Positions 40,386 through 48,892 of a DNA stretch of 64,000 bases are shown here, in pieces. A program made the translations under genes and the position numbers. Under the pieces are notes generated by a model. The model worked only from the letters and a program-made list of their open reading frames with translations. It ran no database searches and was not told the origin of the DNA. The stretch comes from Temnopleurus reevesii (taxonomy: Eukaryota; Echinodermata; Echinoidea; Temnopleuroida; Temnopleuridae), in NCBI GenBank assembly GCA_036244855.1, contig BQKZ01000405.1:75257-139256 (forward strand). Direction: 5' to 3'. Within the stretch, counting starts at the first letter, position 1, and every line of letters begins with the position of its first letter.

Positions 40386-40879
40386 TGTGTGTGTGCATAA
40401 AGGGGATAAATCACACCAATCTTGCAATTAAACCTCAAAAGGGCACTCAATATTCATACAAATGATAATGTCATCTATTTTCTTCCGTATATCTTCTTTT
40501 TTTCACCCTTTATACATTATACTTTTTCCTGATTAAATCATAGTTTTTAAAGTAATCATATTAAATCATACATAACAAAAAATAATAATAATGCTATCTT
40601 TATAGCGCCTAATCCACTATATAGGCGGCGTGCTAAAGGCGCGAATATATACCGTAACACCTTTCTTCCCTTTTTTTCACCCCTCCGTAAATACAGGTGA
40701 GCGTGTACGGAATGGGTGCAAACAGCAAGGGGTACTGGGATCACTATTGGCAGCCTGGAGATGGAGCAGGGAACTCGGCGTTCCTCAAGACACACGTTCA
40801 CGACTCCGTCCACGAGTTCGAACTGATCAAGAAGCTTGATGAGGAGAAGGTGATCACGCTACACAAGGGTGTCAGGTAG
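13184..40879 (+). CDS. ST3GAL1/2-like beta-galactoside alpha-2,3-sialyltransferase, six exons
   Basis: The joined exons 13184-13543, 33808-33998, 37773-37952, 38656-38701, 39775-39894 and 40697-40879 give 1080 nt, or 359 aa plus stop. All junctions have GT/AG and phases agree. Known GT29 enzymes of this group transfer sialic acid from CMP-sialic acid to galactose on O-glycans and glycolipids in the Golgi lumen. A short N-terminal tail and one membrane segment (about residues 8-24) predict a type II Golgi protein. Sialylmotif L starts at Cys158, and its VVGNSGNL core is 160-167. Sialylmotif S spans about 281-306 with Cys297, the likely disulfide partner. Motif III is H315-Y-W-Q, and motif VS is H334 to E339. 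Sequons lie at N68, N97 and N151. A TAA in frame at 13172 makes 13184 the first possible start. Length fits ST3GAL1/2 (about 340-350 aa). Which paralogue it is cannot be settled by eye. Confidence 0.95.
13831..14222 (+). mobile_element. tRNA-derived SINE, split by a MITE
   Basis: The left part (13831-13922) has a decayed tRNA-like head (GCCATGGTGTAGCATACG) and the AAATTCACCCACATTGTGCTG block. The right part (14104-14222) continues with CCAGGTGGCAGGAATATTAT and ends in the GTGCGCTCTATAAATGG tail. The same order is seen, uninterrupted and reversed, in the SINE at 17975-18280. The MITE at 13923-14103 sits between the halves. Confidence 0.75.
13923..14103. mobile_element. MITE with GGGCGGTGTTTCACCAAA termini
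   Basis: The left end GGGCGGTGTTTCACC pairs with the right end GGTGAAACACCTCCC. The next internal blocks also pair: CTTTACGTTCGACTGGTA on the left with TACCAGTCGAACGTAAAG on the right. It is about 181 bp, non-coding, and inserted into a SINE. Confidence 0.85.
14420..14466. repeat. Poly-C / poly-A tract
   Basis: A run of C is followed directly by a long run of A. Confidence 0.9.
14822..14857 (-). promoter_or_regulatory. Histone-type stem-loop and U7-type element, minus strand
   Basis: This is the mirror copy in the left arm. On the minus strand the stem-loop GGTCCTTTTCAGGACC (14842-14857) is followed after 11 bases by CAAGAAAGA (14822-14830). The downstream element matches the sea urchin consensus over all nine bases. 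Confidence 0.6.
14943..14977 (+). promoter_or_regulatory. Histone-type stem-loop and U7-type downstream element
   Basis: GGTCCTTTTCAGGACC (14943-14958) fits the pattern GGYYYUHHUHARRRCC, a 6-bp stem with a UUUC loop. After 11 bases comes CAAGAAAG (14970-14977). In replication-dependent histone mRNAs these bind SLBP and U7 snRNP and direct cleavage between them. Activity here is not shown. Confidence 0.6.
15975..16064. repeat. Short direct repeat around a single N
   Basis: AAATGCGATTTCCTGG, just left of the N at 16017, is repeated with small changes to its right as AAATGCGATTTTCTGG. Poly-G tracts flank the area at about 15936 and again at 16166. Confidence 0.7.
16081..17341. repeat. Triplicated intronic segment, copy 1
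   Basis: It aligns with 17504-18845 and 20138-21479, from GAGTGATATACCGCCTAAT through to GCATATCGACATTC at the end. This copy is the most diverged. It lacks the SINE and the middle of the other copies, and carries a long inverted-repeat element (16354-16941) in that place. It ends at the N at 17342. Confidence 0.8.
16354..16941. mobile_element. Non-autonomous DNA element with very long terminal inverted repeats
   Basis: The ends CTCAAAAGGGAACTTTACCC and AAGTTCCCCTTTAAG are complementary. Complementarity continues inward for more than 200 bp, for example CATGGAGAACTCTCCATTCA near 16540 with TGAATGGAGAGTTCTCCATG near 16740. The element is about 588 bp and has no transposase. Diverged relatives are at 31185-31800 and 51270-51505. 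Confidence 0.8.
17975..18280 (-). mobile_element. Full-length tRNA-derived SINE
   Basis: On the minus strand the head reads like a tRNA: a box A (TGGTCTAGTGG) and a box B (GATTCGAATCC) lie in the region 18205-18270. A central body follows, then a tail GCGCTATATAAATTGCATC ending in TTATTATTATCATTATTA. These features mark an RNA polymerase III-type SINE. It carries no protein. Confidence 0.85.
18870..19010 (-). mobile_element. LINE-like 3'-end fragment
   Basis: The minus strand contains GGGGCCAGCCTTCTTAA followed by AT-rich sequence. A sister copy lies at 21500-21630 in copy 3. The look is that of the 3' end of a non-LTR element, but no coding part remains, so the class is uncertain. Confidence 0.3.
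19152..19305. mobile_element. Palindromic MITE with ACACACAGAAC ends
   Basis: ACACACAGAACTAGAACTCA at the left pairs imperfectly with TGAGTTCCGGTTTTTTGTGT at the right. Inner blocks AGTGACACTATA and TATAGTGTCACA also pair. The length is about 154 bp. It is absent at the matching place of copy 3, so it is an insertion specific to copy 2. Confidence 0.7.
19747..19875. mobile_element. MITE, GGGGCCTGTAACATAAA family
   Basis: The left end GGGGCCTGTAACATAAAAGA pairs with the right end TCTTTTATGTTACTGGCCCC. The length is 129 bp. This is the best preserved copy of the family in the window. Confidence 0.9.
19977..21977. repeat. Triplicated intronic segment, copy 3
   Basis: Starts immediately after the N at 19976 and repeats 17343-19363. 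It includes a second, essentially identical SINE at about 20609-20914 on the minus strand. See copy 2. Confidence 0.9.
20609..20914 (-). mobile_element. tRNA-derived SINE, duplicate of 17975-18280
   Basis: It is the same SINE as in copy 2, displaced by 2634 bp. It was duplicated with its host segment, not inserted independently. Confidence 0.85.
22399..22436. repeat. (CAATT)n pentanucleotide repeat
   Basis: Five to six CAATT units are followed by CAATAAATGAAT. It may be the tail of a degraded retroelement. Confidence 0.8.
24283..26545. repeat. 2.2 kb intronic duplication, copy A
   Basis: It matches 26952-29171 with scattered substitutions and small indels. The offset at the left is 2669 bp. 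No exon is visible in either copy. Homology ends in a shared SINE fragment (CACCTGGGTTGAGTGC). Confidence 0.9.
26521..26635 (-). mobile_element. SINE fragment
   Basis: GTTGAGTGCAGCACAATGTG and GAAAGGCGAGAGTCACTGAA correspond to the head and body of the SINE at 17975-18280. It is truncated and diverged. Confidence 0.7.
26952..29171. repeat. 2.2 kb intronic duplication, copy B
   Basis: It begins directly after the N at 26951, which itself follows a poly-C tract. Small differences from copy A (for example a missing block near 28940) show that it is not a verbatim copy. Confidence 0.9.
29352..29403. repeat. Perfect hairpin, 23-bp arms
   Basis: ACAAAATTGTAATAATCC... (29352-29374) pairs perfectly with 29381-29403 around the 6-nt loop ATAGGG. 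It is not obviously part of a larger element. Confidence 0.95.
30238..30293. repeat. Poly-C and (CT)n tract
   Basis: A poly-C run is followed by CT-rich sequence. Open frames here are Pro/Ser/Leu repeats and not genes. Confidence 0.9.
30897..31650. repeat. Tandem duplication of about 390 bp
   Basis: AGCGACAATTGCTTTCAATA at 30899 recurs as AGCGACAGTTGCTTTCGATA at about 31287. The similarity continues through CTCCACGTCCTGAACTTTGA and a fragment of the long-inverted-repeat family (AAAATCGGATGATCCATTCA). The copies differ by indels. Confidence 0.8.
32324..32346. repeat. Poly-C tract
   Basis: A run of about 20 C bases. Similar poly-C/G runs occur at 26930, 44951, 46215 and 46273. Confidence 0.9.
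32470..32617. other. Assembly gap, 148 N
   Basis: Unsequenced bases within intron 1 of the sialyltransferase gene. Frames predicted across it have no meaning. Confidence 1.
33808..33998 (+). CDS. Sialyltransferase exon 2: sialylmotif L
   Basis: Encodes residues 121-184 (last codon split) and ends before GTGAGG. It contains SLQGNKDKD, then RCLRCAVVGNSGNLKDSGYG (154-173) and IDAHDAVIR. This is the CMP-sialic-acid-binding sialylmotif L, which continues into exon 3. Confidence 0.95.
34004..34132. mobile_element. MITE of the GGCCCCGGTCACATAGGA family, at a splice donor
   Basis: The left end GGCCCCGGTCACATAGGACC pairs with the right end CTCCTATGTGACCGGGGCT. The inner CACGACTC / GAGTCGTG blocks pair too, and the centre contains CAGTTAACTG. 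The length is about 129 bp. It begins about five bases after the exon 2 boundary. A second copy is at 41119-41237. Confidence 0.9.
34196..34345 (+). mobile_element. tRNA-derived SINE head, 3' truncated
   Basis: GTCGTGGTGTAGTGG (box A-like) and GGTTCGATTCCCACC (box B) lie about 45 bases apart. The SINE body follows up to GATATGCAGGAGTATTCC and then breaks off into another element. Despite the strong B box it is a SINE and not a tRNA gene: the acceptor and anticodon arms do not fold properly and the SINE body follows directly. Confidence 0.8.
34346..34795. mobile_element. Composite inverted-repeat element with GGACTGACG hairpins
   Basis: GGACTGACGTTCGG / CCGAACGTCAGTCC form a short hairpin at about 34377-34425. 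A second, related pair (GGACTGACGTGCGG ... GAGCGTCAGTCC) lies at about 34632-34681. The outer blocks GACTCACACCTGTGCGTTTT and AAAACGCTAAGGTATGAGTC also pair. It is non-coding and looks like a nested foldback element. Confidence 0.6.
35172..36135 (-). pseudogene. Broken LINE reverse transcriptase (Jockey/CR1 type)
   Basis: The minus strand encodes, with frame breaks, the second half of a non-LTR reverse transcriptase. It includes SWISSFLNHRKRQVVLDG, the catalytic FADD box (LFADDAIMYLAI, near 35930-35945), then KYIGVTITTDLKWNQHV and LVRPLVEYCSAVWDP (35363-35746). The C-terminal block ends in FPRTVKAWNALPSSII. The 5' part with the endonuclease is missing. It sits antisense in intron 2 of the sialyltransferase gene. 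The YIG and FADD motifs and the LVRP...WDP block are typical of Jockey/CR1-like LINEs; the exact clade is an inference. It is inactive. Confidence 0.9.
36916..37040. mobile_element. Decayed MITE, GGGGCCTGTAACATAAA family
   Basis: GTTACATAAA followed by GAGATGCAATTAAAACTTAC is recognisable, and the right end reads TGTATGTTAAAGGCTCC. Both termini have mutations. Confidence 0.7.
37126..37260. repeat. Purine-rich low-complexity tract
   Basis: AGAAG-rich sequence, followed by poly-G at about 37306. Lys/Arg-rich frames are composition artefacts. Confidence 0.8.
37773..37952 (+). CDS. Sialyltransferase exon 3
   Basis: Encodes residues 184-244 (both end codons split) between ACACCTGCAG and GTAAGT. 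INQAKVKGFEKDVG completes sialylmotif L. THRLMYPESFMD and SAITTGEI follow, as in ST3GAL1/2. Confidence 0.95.
38656..38701 (+). CDS. Sialyltransferase exon 4, 46-nt micro-exon
   Basis: Too short to show as an open frame. It lies between TTTTCTATTGCAG and GTAAGT, encodes TYANVKRMIKVAPSK, and keeps the frame between exons 3 and 5. The place corresponds to the TY-x-x-V segment after the AITTG block in ST3GAL1. Confidence 0.9.
38748..38904. mobile_element. MITE with GGAGGGTGTTTCATGAAGC termini
   Basis: The left end GGAGGGTGTTTCATGAAGC pairs with the right end GCTTGATGAAACGCCCTCC. The length is about 157 bp and it is non-coding. It lies 46 bases into intron 4. Confidence 0.8.
39775..39894 (+). CDS. 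Sialyltransferase exon 5: start of sialylmotif S
   Basis: Encodes residues 260-299 in phase 0 at both ends, between TTGCCAG and GTATAA. ILFYNPALMFHIHREW is followed by GRYPSSGTLAVFFAIQFCDE. Cys297 is the motif S cysteine. Motif S binds both substrates. Confidence 0.95.
40304..40396. repeat. (TG)n microsatellite
   Basis: A long TG run with minor interruptions in intron 5. Confidence 0.95.
40583..40645 (-). mobile_element. SINE tail fragment
   Basis: AATAATAATAATGCTATC, TATAGCGCCTAATCCACT and GCTAAAGGCGC match the 3' tail of the SINE at 17975-18280. It ends about 50 bases before exon 6. Confidence 0.65.
40697..40879 (+). CDS. Sialyltransferase exon 6: motifs III and VS, stop
   Basis: Encodes residues 300-359 and a TAG at 40877-40879. 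VSVYGMGANSKG completes motif S. HYWQ is motif III with the catalytic-type His315. HDSVHE (334-339) is motif VS. It ends EEKVITLHKGVR. Confidence 0.95.
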   Translation: MSVYGMGANSKGYWDHYWQPGDGAGNSAFLKTHVHDSVHEFELIKKLDEEKVITLHKGVR

Positions 40880-41118
40880 CAGAGAGAGTGGTGATCGTCG
40901 ACGGTAGTCCAGTTGAGGACTGAGTGGTTTGATAGCACCCACCTCTGCATATTCACTTACACTGTACACACAGGGACTGCACTACACTCAACCACAGAGT
41001 CCTTACATAANCCCTCTGATCGCGCCTCCCCACTGAACGTCGACGGTCGCGAGGAAATGCTGGTGGTCACAACGTCGGTGGATTTACGAAAGTCTCCTCT
41101 TTATTCTTCTTCATCCGG

Positions 41119-41237
41119 TCCCGGTCACATAGGACCCCAGAAGCACCACGACTCATCACGAATCTTTGTTCTGAGGCAGTTAACTGTGAATTGATAAAGA
41201 GTCGTGTTGAATCGTGTTGCTTCTGGACCGGGGCCTA
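41119..41237. mobile_element. MITE of the GGCCCCGGTCACATAGGA family
   Basis: GTCCCGGTCACATAGGACCC at the left, GAGTCGTGTTGAATCGTG inside, and GGACCGGGGCC at the right. It is related to 34004-34132 and shares the central CAGTTAACTG. Confidence 0.85.
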
Positions 41238-41483
41238 TACCTCTTCTCCTTCATTAAACCAGTTTTAAGATGGTGGCACAATGAGTTAAGACGTCCTAGC
41301 AAGAAGGGGGTAGCTAATACAAATTCCTGCAAATAGCCACTGGCATGCCTGGTTTCGACAATGAGAATGTTGCAGGAAAAGAACCCCATGGCCTGTCAAC
41401 TCTCCTTAAGACGGGTGATGATAATATTGAAAATTAAAAGGCTAATCTGCAAACCGCTGAATCATATATTTTCCCATTTGAAA

Positions 41484-41485
<2 letters not shown>

Positions 41486-41540
<55 letters not shown>
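41486..41540. repeat. (TC)n microsatellite
   Basis: An uninterrupted TC run. Confidence 0.95.
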
Positions 41541-41542
<2 letters not shown>

Positions 41543-44340
41543 CCTTTCTTATTCTTTTTAAAGAAAGTATGCTGTTCAGCCGCTTAATTGGTGATTCACG
41601 TTAAGTTCTACCCTCATTCATCCAAGAAGCTTTGCAATATTCTGTCCACACAACTATTTGTTAAATTATACCCAACTTATCATGTCTATTTAAAATTTTC
41701 ACCATAACTTGGGCGTATTATAACCAGTAGTTGTGTACAATATGTCTAATTTTTGGTCAAACTTTGTGATTCCTCTATAAGTTGGACATATTTTGACCAA
41801 TAGTTGTGTACACAATAATGTGATGCCCAGTGTTGGGTAAACTTTTTTCCCAGCTCAACGTCTGGTTAGATTCAATTTCTTTCTCGTAAAAAGTCACCAT
41901 GACACCGATTGCTTCATCATGAGCTATTTGGTAATTTAATTCTGACGTCATACAGGTGCCGATCTATAAGGTCTTCTTGGTATTAATAAGGTGCCGATAG
42001 ATATATATACAATGATGATGTGTAATTTGTACTAAATCTGAATAGAGTAAATCTGGATATCAATGGCAAATGTGAATACTGTGCATTACGGTATCAGATA
42101 TTATCGTTCCAAAATCGGCCTTTCCTCAATTTTTCAGCTTTGGTGTTTTGAATGAGTAGGTAACTTGAACAAAATCCATCCGATCAAAAAAAAAAAAAAA
42201 AACACTTCCTGATCATGGTGCCTTTGGAAGTCATCAATCGAGGCTCCTTTTATTATTTTAAAAAAGTATTATGTTTTAGTTGAAATGTTTAATTGTTTAA
42301 TTGTTTAATTTTCTACGGAAAGGATTTATTGTGTGGTTAAAGTTTCAATGTTTGTTTGTCGATTTGTTTGTATTATTTTTTTCCGTTGTAGACTAAATGT
42401 TGTAATTCTCCAAGATAAGTTCTGATTTCGAAACAAAATTCTTGACACTTAAAAAATCAAACAAATGGAAAGAATACGATATTCATTAATATAAAATGTT
42501 TTAGAAAATTCTGAAATAGGTTATTATATAATTTGTTCTTTAGTCGAAATTGTACGATCGTTACGATTGTTGCACTTAAAAATTTCAAATCATTAATCAT
42601 TTTGATTTACGGTATGAGGTCCAGATCTTTTTAAAATCAAATTTACCGCTAAGCAGCTCCTTTATGATTTCATAACATTTTTATGACATTTGTGTAATCG
42701 TTTTATTTTATTTTGCCGGAATTGTCACAAATCTCACACATAGAACAAAACTTGCCCCCATATAATCGAATCTAAATCCTTAAAAGCAATTTCAATATCT
42801 CAAAATAAGCGGTTCGAATTTTCTGAAACGGTATTGAGTTGATGCGCAGTAGAGTATATCAGCGCATGAATATCAATATAGTTAGTTTACTGCACTATAT
42901 AAATTATCTAATTATTCATTATCATCATTATTATTTTCTGTTTAACCCCAAATAATCCAAGGATTGTGACCATGTTAATTGTGGCCGTTGTATATCTGGA
43001 TTGTTCACGGGTCTTACAGGTGTCACACATTTTTATCGGAGCTTTCGTCGAGAACAATATTGTTGTACGTTTGCAATGCATAGTTTGTGCGATAATGATG
43101 TTCATAATTGAACACATTCCCGATTTAGTACTGTTCTTTGATGTGTATTTGTACTTGTGTAATTTATTGGTACGGTTTTTTTTTAGAGAAAATATTATAT
43201 GTTTGCATGTATATATTAGCTAAAGGAGCCAAAGTCGATTGATAATTATATTTGTATTATATTAACAGAAGAGTTGTGGTATTTAGTCTTGATAACTTTA
43301 AGTTTTACACACCAAACTATCAGTAGGTTTCCGATATTGGTGAAAGATGGCCTGTGGACGGTAAAAATTAATATGTGCGCAATGAAGATGCGCACATCAG
43401 TTGCGCGCTTGTCATTAATGTGTCGTTGCGCACTCGTTTTCTACCGTCCTCCAATCACCGTCCACCATTTTCGAAAACCCACTAATAAATCGATCTGTAC
43501 TAAAATGATAACTACGAATGAAGTATCAATTCTATCTTGCCTGATTCGAATACATTTGATATTGATTATTTTATGATACAATGATGTATTGTTGTGTAAT
43601 TGTGCAATATGAATTGAATGTAATACTTTTAAAGAAAGTGATATTGTGAAACAAGAAAGAGTTTAATGTAAAAGTATATCTTCCATGTTTTACGAAGTGA
43701 AGATTGCCAAACGGTATTGTTTCCCGAAGACAAGAAATCCCGACATGGCAACAAGTCGAAGAGCATCCTATCGATCTGCTGCGTGTTAGTTCTATAAAAA
43801 TGTCTCGTTTCGACGGATTTTTAACTCATTTTACACAACAATACCCTCTGGCTATCGTCACTTCGTACAAACACAGACGATATAGTGAAATTGTTGCACT
43901 TTGTATGACAAAGAATGTAAAAAAAGAAGCTTGAATGCTCATTACAATTCGATTAAAAAAAAACAACATAATCTAGATACTCAGAATGACACAATCAGAA
44001 TGAGTCAATCGTTCCGTAATATCGATATAATTTTTCCTGTAATTTTCCATGTGAAAAGCTGAAAGAAATTTTGTTAGTGCTGTAATAAGTTTAGCCATTT
44101 GGTTAGTCGCATCATGGTTTGAATTATGATATATTCCTATGACTAATCTGGCAGTTGAGACATTTTTAAACAAACCAATTTTATACAATGCTTTTAATAA
44201 ATGACACTTCCACACTGAGTATTTTTAAGAATTATCACTCATTATGTTGTCATTTACCATCTTATTTATACTCAGATTGACATGTTCCAGTACATGAATG
44301 TATTTAGATCACACACAGGGAGGTCATAATAGTGTGATAT

Positions 44341-44567
44341 GGTGCCTGTACATGAAAGGTGCAATTAACTTACGATAAATATTCATCATCAGTCTATGGA
44401 CAAATGTTTACCGTATACTATAATTAATTTGTTATATTTCTTTTATGTTGAGGCCCAAAGAGGTGCAATCAATTTTTCAATTAATCGTAATTATCTCTTT
44501 TTTTTGGCAGAGCATTACGATTAATATTTATCGTAACTTTGATTGCATCTCCAATGTTACAGACCCC
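44341..44567. mobile_element. Two adjoining MITE copies, GGGGCCTGTAACATAAA family
   Basis: The first (44341-44457) has GGTGCCTGTACATGAAAGGT at the left and TTTATGTTGAGGCCC at the right. The second (about 44456-44567) has a reduced left end and the right end GCATCTCCAATGTTACAGAC. They are joined head to tail. Confidence 0.65.
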
Positions 44568-45256
44568 GGCATTATTATTGTCTTACCATGCAGTTATTAT
44601 CCTATTCATTATGGATATCGTATTCGATCTGCACACATATACATTGTAACCTGGTTCTATCACCATGATCACTTCTTAAGGAATTTTCATATTTCACGCT
44701 AAAATACAATTCGCACATGTTGTGCCAAATAAAAAAAAAAGAGGAACATTGATTAATGAATAAAATATGAATGATGTTCTAGAAAATAGCATCGTTTATG
44801 TGTTATGTGTGTGATTATTAATTTGTTGAATGTTAATATAAGAAGCCCGTTTTTCATGTTAGTTATCTACTATTATTTTTATTACATTATCCTTCTATAG
44901 TACGATGGAAGAAAGTCCCGTTGTCCACAGATAACAACGGAGGCTCGCACCCCCCCCCCCCCCCGGTTTAATAACATCACGTTGCGGGCCTTATATAATA
45001 TTGCAACGTGATAAGTTCTTTGCAATGGAAATATGCCGATGGTTTTTCGAGTTCCTAAAATTACTTCACCAAGAAGAGGATTGATTGGCAATGCTTGGAA
45101 AATGAAGAATAATGAACATGAATTAAGAGTCCCATGTTATGAGGACATAAAATATAGGCGGATCCCTGACTGGTGCCTCAAAATTGGAGGCACATAGGAA
45201 CCGGACCATATTGAATTTTAGTTTCCCTCATTTTTGTGGATGTTCAAATGTATGTT

Positions 45257-45398
45257 TGCGTGTGTGTGTTTGCGTGTGCGTGTGCGTGCTCCAAAGAGCT
45301 TTTTTATGTGTATGTGAGTGTGTGTGTGTATATAAATGTGCGTGTGTGTGTGGGTGTGTGTGTGTGTGTGTGTGTATGCGTGTAAGTGGGTAAGTGGT
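45257..45398. repeat. (TG)n microsatellite, compound
   Basis: Interrupted TG/CG-TG runs. The Cys/Val and His/Thr frames across it are artefacts. Confidence 0.95.
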
Positions 45399-45868
45399 GG
45401 GTAACGGTACGGTAAAAATATTTCTTATAAAAGGTTTCATGAAATACAACACAGCAACTAAAACAACAAAATAACCCCACTCCAAAATACAACTCAACAT
45501 CATTGCGAAACCTTGCATTTGAGAATATGGGGGCCCTATACACGCCCCATGCACCTACGCTCCTACCGAGAATCTCACAAGTCCCCAAAATAAAATAACG
45601 ATGAATAATTATTTGAGACACCTTCACTTCAGGAGCTGTAACAGGGAAATCAAGAAAAAAAAAAGGAATTATCATTTTCATTATTTTTTTTTTCTAAATC
45701 AGAACCCTTGGACTTGTGCAGTACCTTCTTCTTCTTATATGTTGGTTTCCTCCAGTTGCTGGAGAACTGCAGTAATTTTGCAGAGATGGAGTCGAACTAA
45801 TACAGTATATGGATTAAGTTAGCTATGGCAGTGTGCAGTGGCTTGATCTATGGAACGTTGCCTTTTCT

Positions 45869-46019
45869 GGGCCCCGTAACATAAAGGTTTGCGATTAATT
45901 ACTAATCTGATAGCGATTGATATCAATCGCAAGTCTATATGGCAAATCGTGTACTAAAATTTGCAATTGATCGCAAAATCAAAAAGCAATTAATCGCAAT
46001 CCTTTATGGTACGGGCCCA
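45869..46019. mobile_element. MITE, GGGCCCCGTAACATAAA family
   Basis: The left end GGGCCCCGTAACATAAAGG pairs with the right end CCTTTATGGTACGGGCCC. Internal AATCGCAA/TTGCGATT blocks are as in 9591-9737. The length is about 151 bp. Confidence 0.85.
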
Positions 46020-47273
46020 GGTGTATATCAAGGAGATATTGCAGTGTTTTAAGATGGAAATCCGGAAATTGCTATCAGATATTGGCAAGACTCCCAATGA
46101 GGATTTTATATATAAGCTTGGTCTGGGCAATATAAGTAGATTGTCTGCCTTGCTAAGCTCAGTTAGGGAAGTTTTCGGGACATTTTTAGGAGATTCTTTC
46201 TCTCAGATTTAGAGCCCCCCCCCCCCCACCACAATCATGATGCACGAATTTTCAACACTGTCTGTTTTTTTTGGGGGGGGGGGCGGCGGGAATAGGTGGA
46301 ATATTTCGATAACACACACTCATACGTGATCGATATCGATATGTGATATCGCGTCGATTGAAAATTGCTCAATCCCGTGTTTGTGGTCGTCCTATACTAT
46401 AGTAAGTAGTGGATCAGTAATTAATTAATTATTGTGAAAATGTATTGTATTCCATTGTTTTGTACGTAGACATATGAATATTAAATCGGATCCATTAGGT
46501 GAATGAATTGAAAAGTCCATATTTTCTGCATAAAATTCCTGAGAGATTAACCGGCCGCTGCCGTGAAGCTGCTTCAATCGGAAACGGGTGGGACCACGCG
46601 AAATCATTTGGCTTTTGTGCGTGCATGCTCGAATCGGCCATCGGCGGGCCCCTATGACTTTACATGCGTGGGACTGAATAGTGCGAAGGCTTCGGAGTTC
46701 GGGCTCTTCACTTGAAATTTGAATTTGTTCCACCTTGTTCCAACTGGTCACCTGGTCAGGTTCACCCAAGACAAGTGAATGAAGTCTTGGTGAAGAGGCT
46801 GAAGCCTGTCATGCCTGTGGACTAGTCTAGGGACTGAAAAGTGAAATGAAACGTTTGTTAGGTGACGAAACGGAGATGAAAGAAAAATAACGTCAAGAGA
46901 AATTAAAATTGTATGACAATTAGGCATTCTCGTGAAACAGTCCACCCCTCCCGAGACTAGCATTTATTCTTATTCTTTTTCTTCATCCTCTGCTTGTGTG
47001 AAACTGCCTAGGCCAGGGCTAGGCTAAGTAAAGGTATGGTAGAGGGTAGTTCGATTATATCCAAGTTTTCCAACTTTCTTACAGGTTCAGCTAGCTATCC
47101 TGTCGAAAGTTGGATGTGCTCATATACCGCTATGGTACCGCCCTCGTATTCCGTGCAATGTGAATGGCTTCATTCAGCTCATCTGAACGCCATATTTACC
47201 CCCCAAAAATAGATATTATTAAGATCAATAACACCTTCTATGAAGGTGAAAATTGATCTCTGATTTCTTGGTC

Positions 47274-47300
47274 ACTTACCGATTCGTTGACTTGGAGAGT
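47274..47300 (-). other. Possible minus-strand exon end with strong splice donor
   Basis: On the minus strand a short open stretch out of the gap (TLQVNES) meets G|GTAAGTGACC, a near-ideal donor, at 47279/47280. It could be the end of a first exon of a divergent gene whose body is lost in the gap, or chance. Confidence 0.2.
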
Positions 47301-47782
47301 NNNNNNNNNNNNNNNNNNNNNNNNNNNNNNNNNNNNNNNNNNNNNNNNNNNNNNNNNNNNNNNNNNNNNNNNNNNNNNNNNNNNNNNNNNNNNNNNNNNN
47401 NNNNNNNNNNNNNNNNNNNNNNNNNNNNNNNNNNNNNNNNNNNNNNNNNNNNNNNNNNNNNNNNNNNNNNNNNNNNNNNNNNNNNNNNNNNNNNNNNNNN
47501 NNNNNNNNNNNNNNNNNNNNNNNNNNNNNNNNNNNNNNNNNNNNNNNNNNNNNNNNNNNNNNNNNNNNNNNNNNNNNNNNNNNNNNNNNNNNNNNNNNNN
47601 NNNNNNNNNNNNNNNNNNNNNNNNNNNNNNNNNNNNNNNNNNNNNNNNNNNNNNNNNNNNNNNNNNNNNNNNNNNNNNNNNNNNNNNNNNNNNNNNNNNN
47701 NNNNNNNNNNNNNNNNNNNNNNNNNNNNNNNNNNNNNNNNNNNNNNNNNNNNNNNNNNNNNNNNNNNNNNNNNNNNNNNNNN
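47301..47782. other. Assembly gap, 482 N
   Basis: Unsequenced bases upstream of the NCOA5-like gene. Confidence 1.
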
Positions 47783-48892
47783 CGGTGAAATCAAGACTTT
47801 TCTTGAAAATCTCCAACCGCGTGTAAAGTGAATGGGGTGCAGAGAAGGGACCCAAATATTTTGAACGGCAAAAATGAGAGGGGTGTATATTTCATCTAAA
47901 ATGACATTGTTCCTGGTCAGATTCTGCTGAGATATTTCTCACACATAATCTTTAGGATATCTGTGATAATATCAGATTAAAATTGAATTGGATATTCATT
48001 GACTTCATGCTTTTTTCAAGCTGAAAGTTTAGGTGCGCAGACATGGGACATCCCATCATAATAATCAACTTTGATTGTGGGCGTAAACGAAAAGACAAGA
48101 GTAGGACAAGACAAATGTTGTTTGGACTTGGAGACTAACTATAGTTGTGCCGAGTGCCGAGTGTCATACTGTCTTGCGTACGCTAGTCTGACTACCGGTG
48201 GTATTGTGCTCGTACACTTTTTTTGGAGGGCTGTGTGAGTGTATACGAGTCAGGACAGCCTGGTAGATTAGGGTTTACTGTAGGAGGATGAGTCTCGTGA
48301 ATGAAGATGCTGGATAGTTTATGGGAAAGACGTTTATGGTAAAAAGTGATGACAACGCATTCCAAGAATTAGCGCTAAAATATTGCTGGGACTTTTTTCC
48401 GGAAATCAATAAAATAATGAACTTGGGAACAACAATCCCCCACTTTTGTTGCTCAAATGTGCTGAAATCGTCATCTAGCGGGCACTGTGGCCTATCAGAT
48501 TACCAAAAAGGGACTGACAAAAATATCTATGTCGAGACTGTCCAGATGCCGGCCTGTATGTTGAAAAGTATGCAAGCAAATTCCATTTTACCAAATAATT
48601 GCTAAAAAAAAAAACAACTGTTGGCCTCATGTTAGAAGTAAAAAGAAAATTGTCAGCGAATACCTATAGAAATGGTATGTTGATGCGCAATGAAAATCCT
48701 GGTCACAGGCTTGCTTTTATATTGCCTGATGGACCCATCTTTGTGCTTTTGTGGTTGGCATGAAAGTTGTTGATAAGGTATATAAAAGAAACACTGCCCA
48801 AAGCAGATTATGTCCATATTTTATTGACAAACGCTAACTAGTTGTCCATGTCTCAATTAACTTGTATCTGTCTTTTCTGTTTTGTTTTCTAG

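Larger units (their letters stand above)
40880..43500 (+). other. Probable 3' UTR and 3' flank of the sialyltransferase gene
   Basis: No coding exon follows. The first AATAAA on this strand is at 43484-43489 and later ones are near 44197 and 44728, so the mRNA end cannot be placed with confidence. The stretch contains a MITE, a TC microsatellite and a single N at 41011. Confidence 0.4.
43501..48892. other. Intergenic region and 5' flank of the NCOA5-like gene
   Basis: No exon with family similarity is visible. It contains MITEs, a TG microsatellite, poly-C/G tracts and a gap. The NCOA5-like gene probably has an upstream non-coding exon here, because its first coding exon starts after a splice acceptor at 48891-48892. 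That exon was not located and could lie in the gap. Confidence 0.5.

Noticed and set aside
47253..47855. Frames of 172-205 aa on both strands
   Set aside because: They run across the 482-base gap and consist almost wholly of unknown residues.
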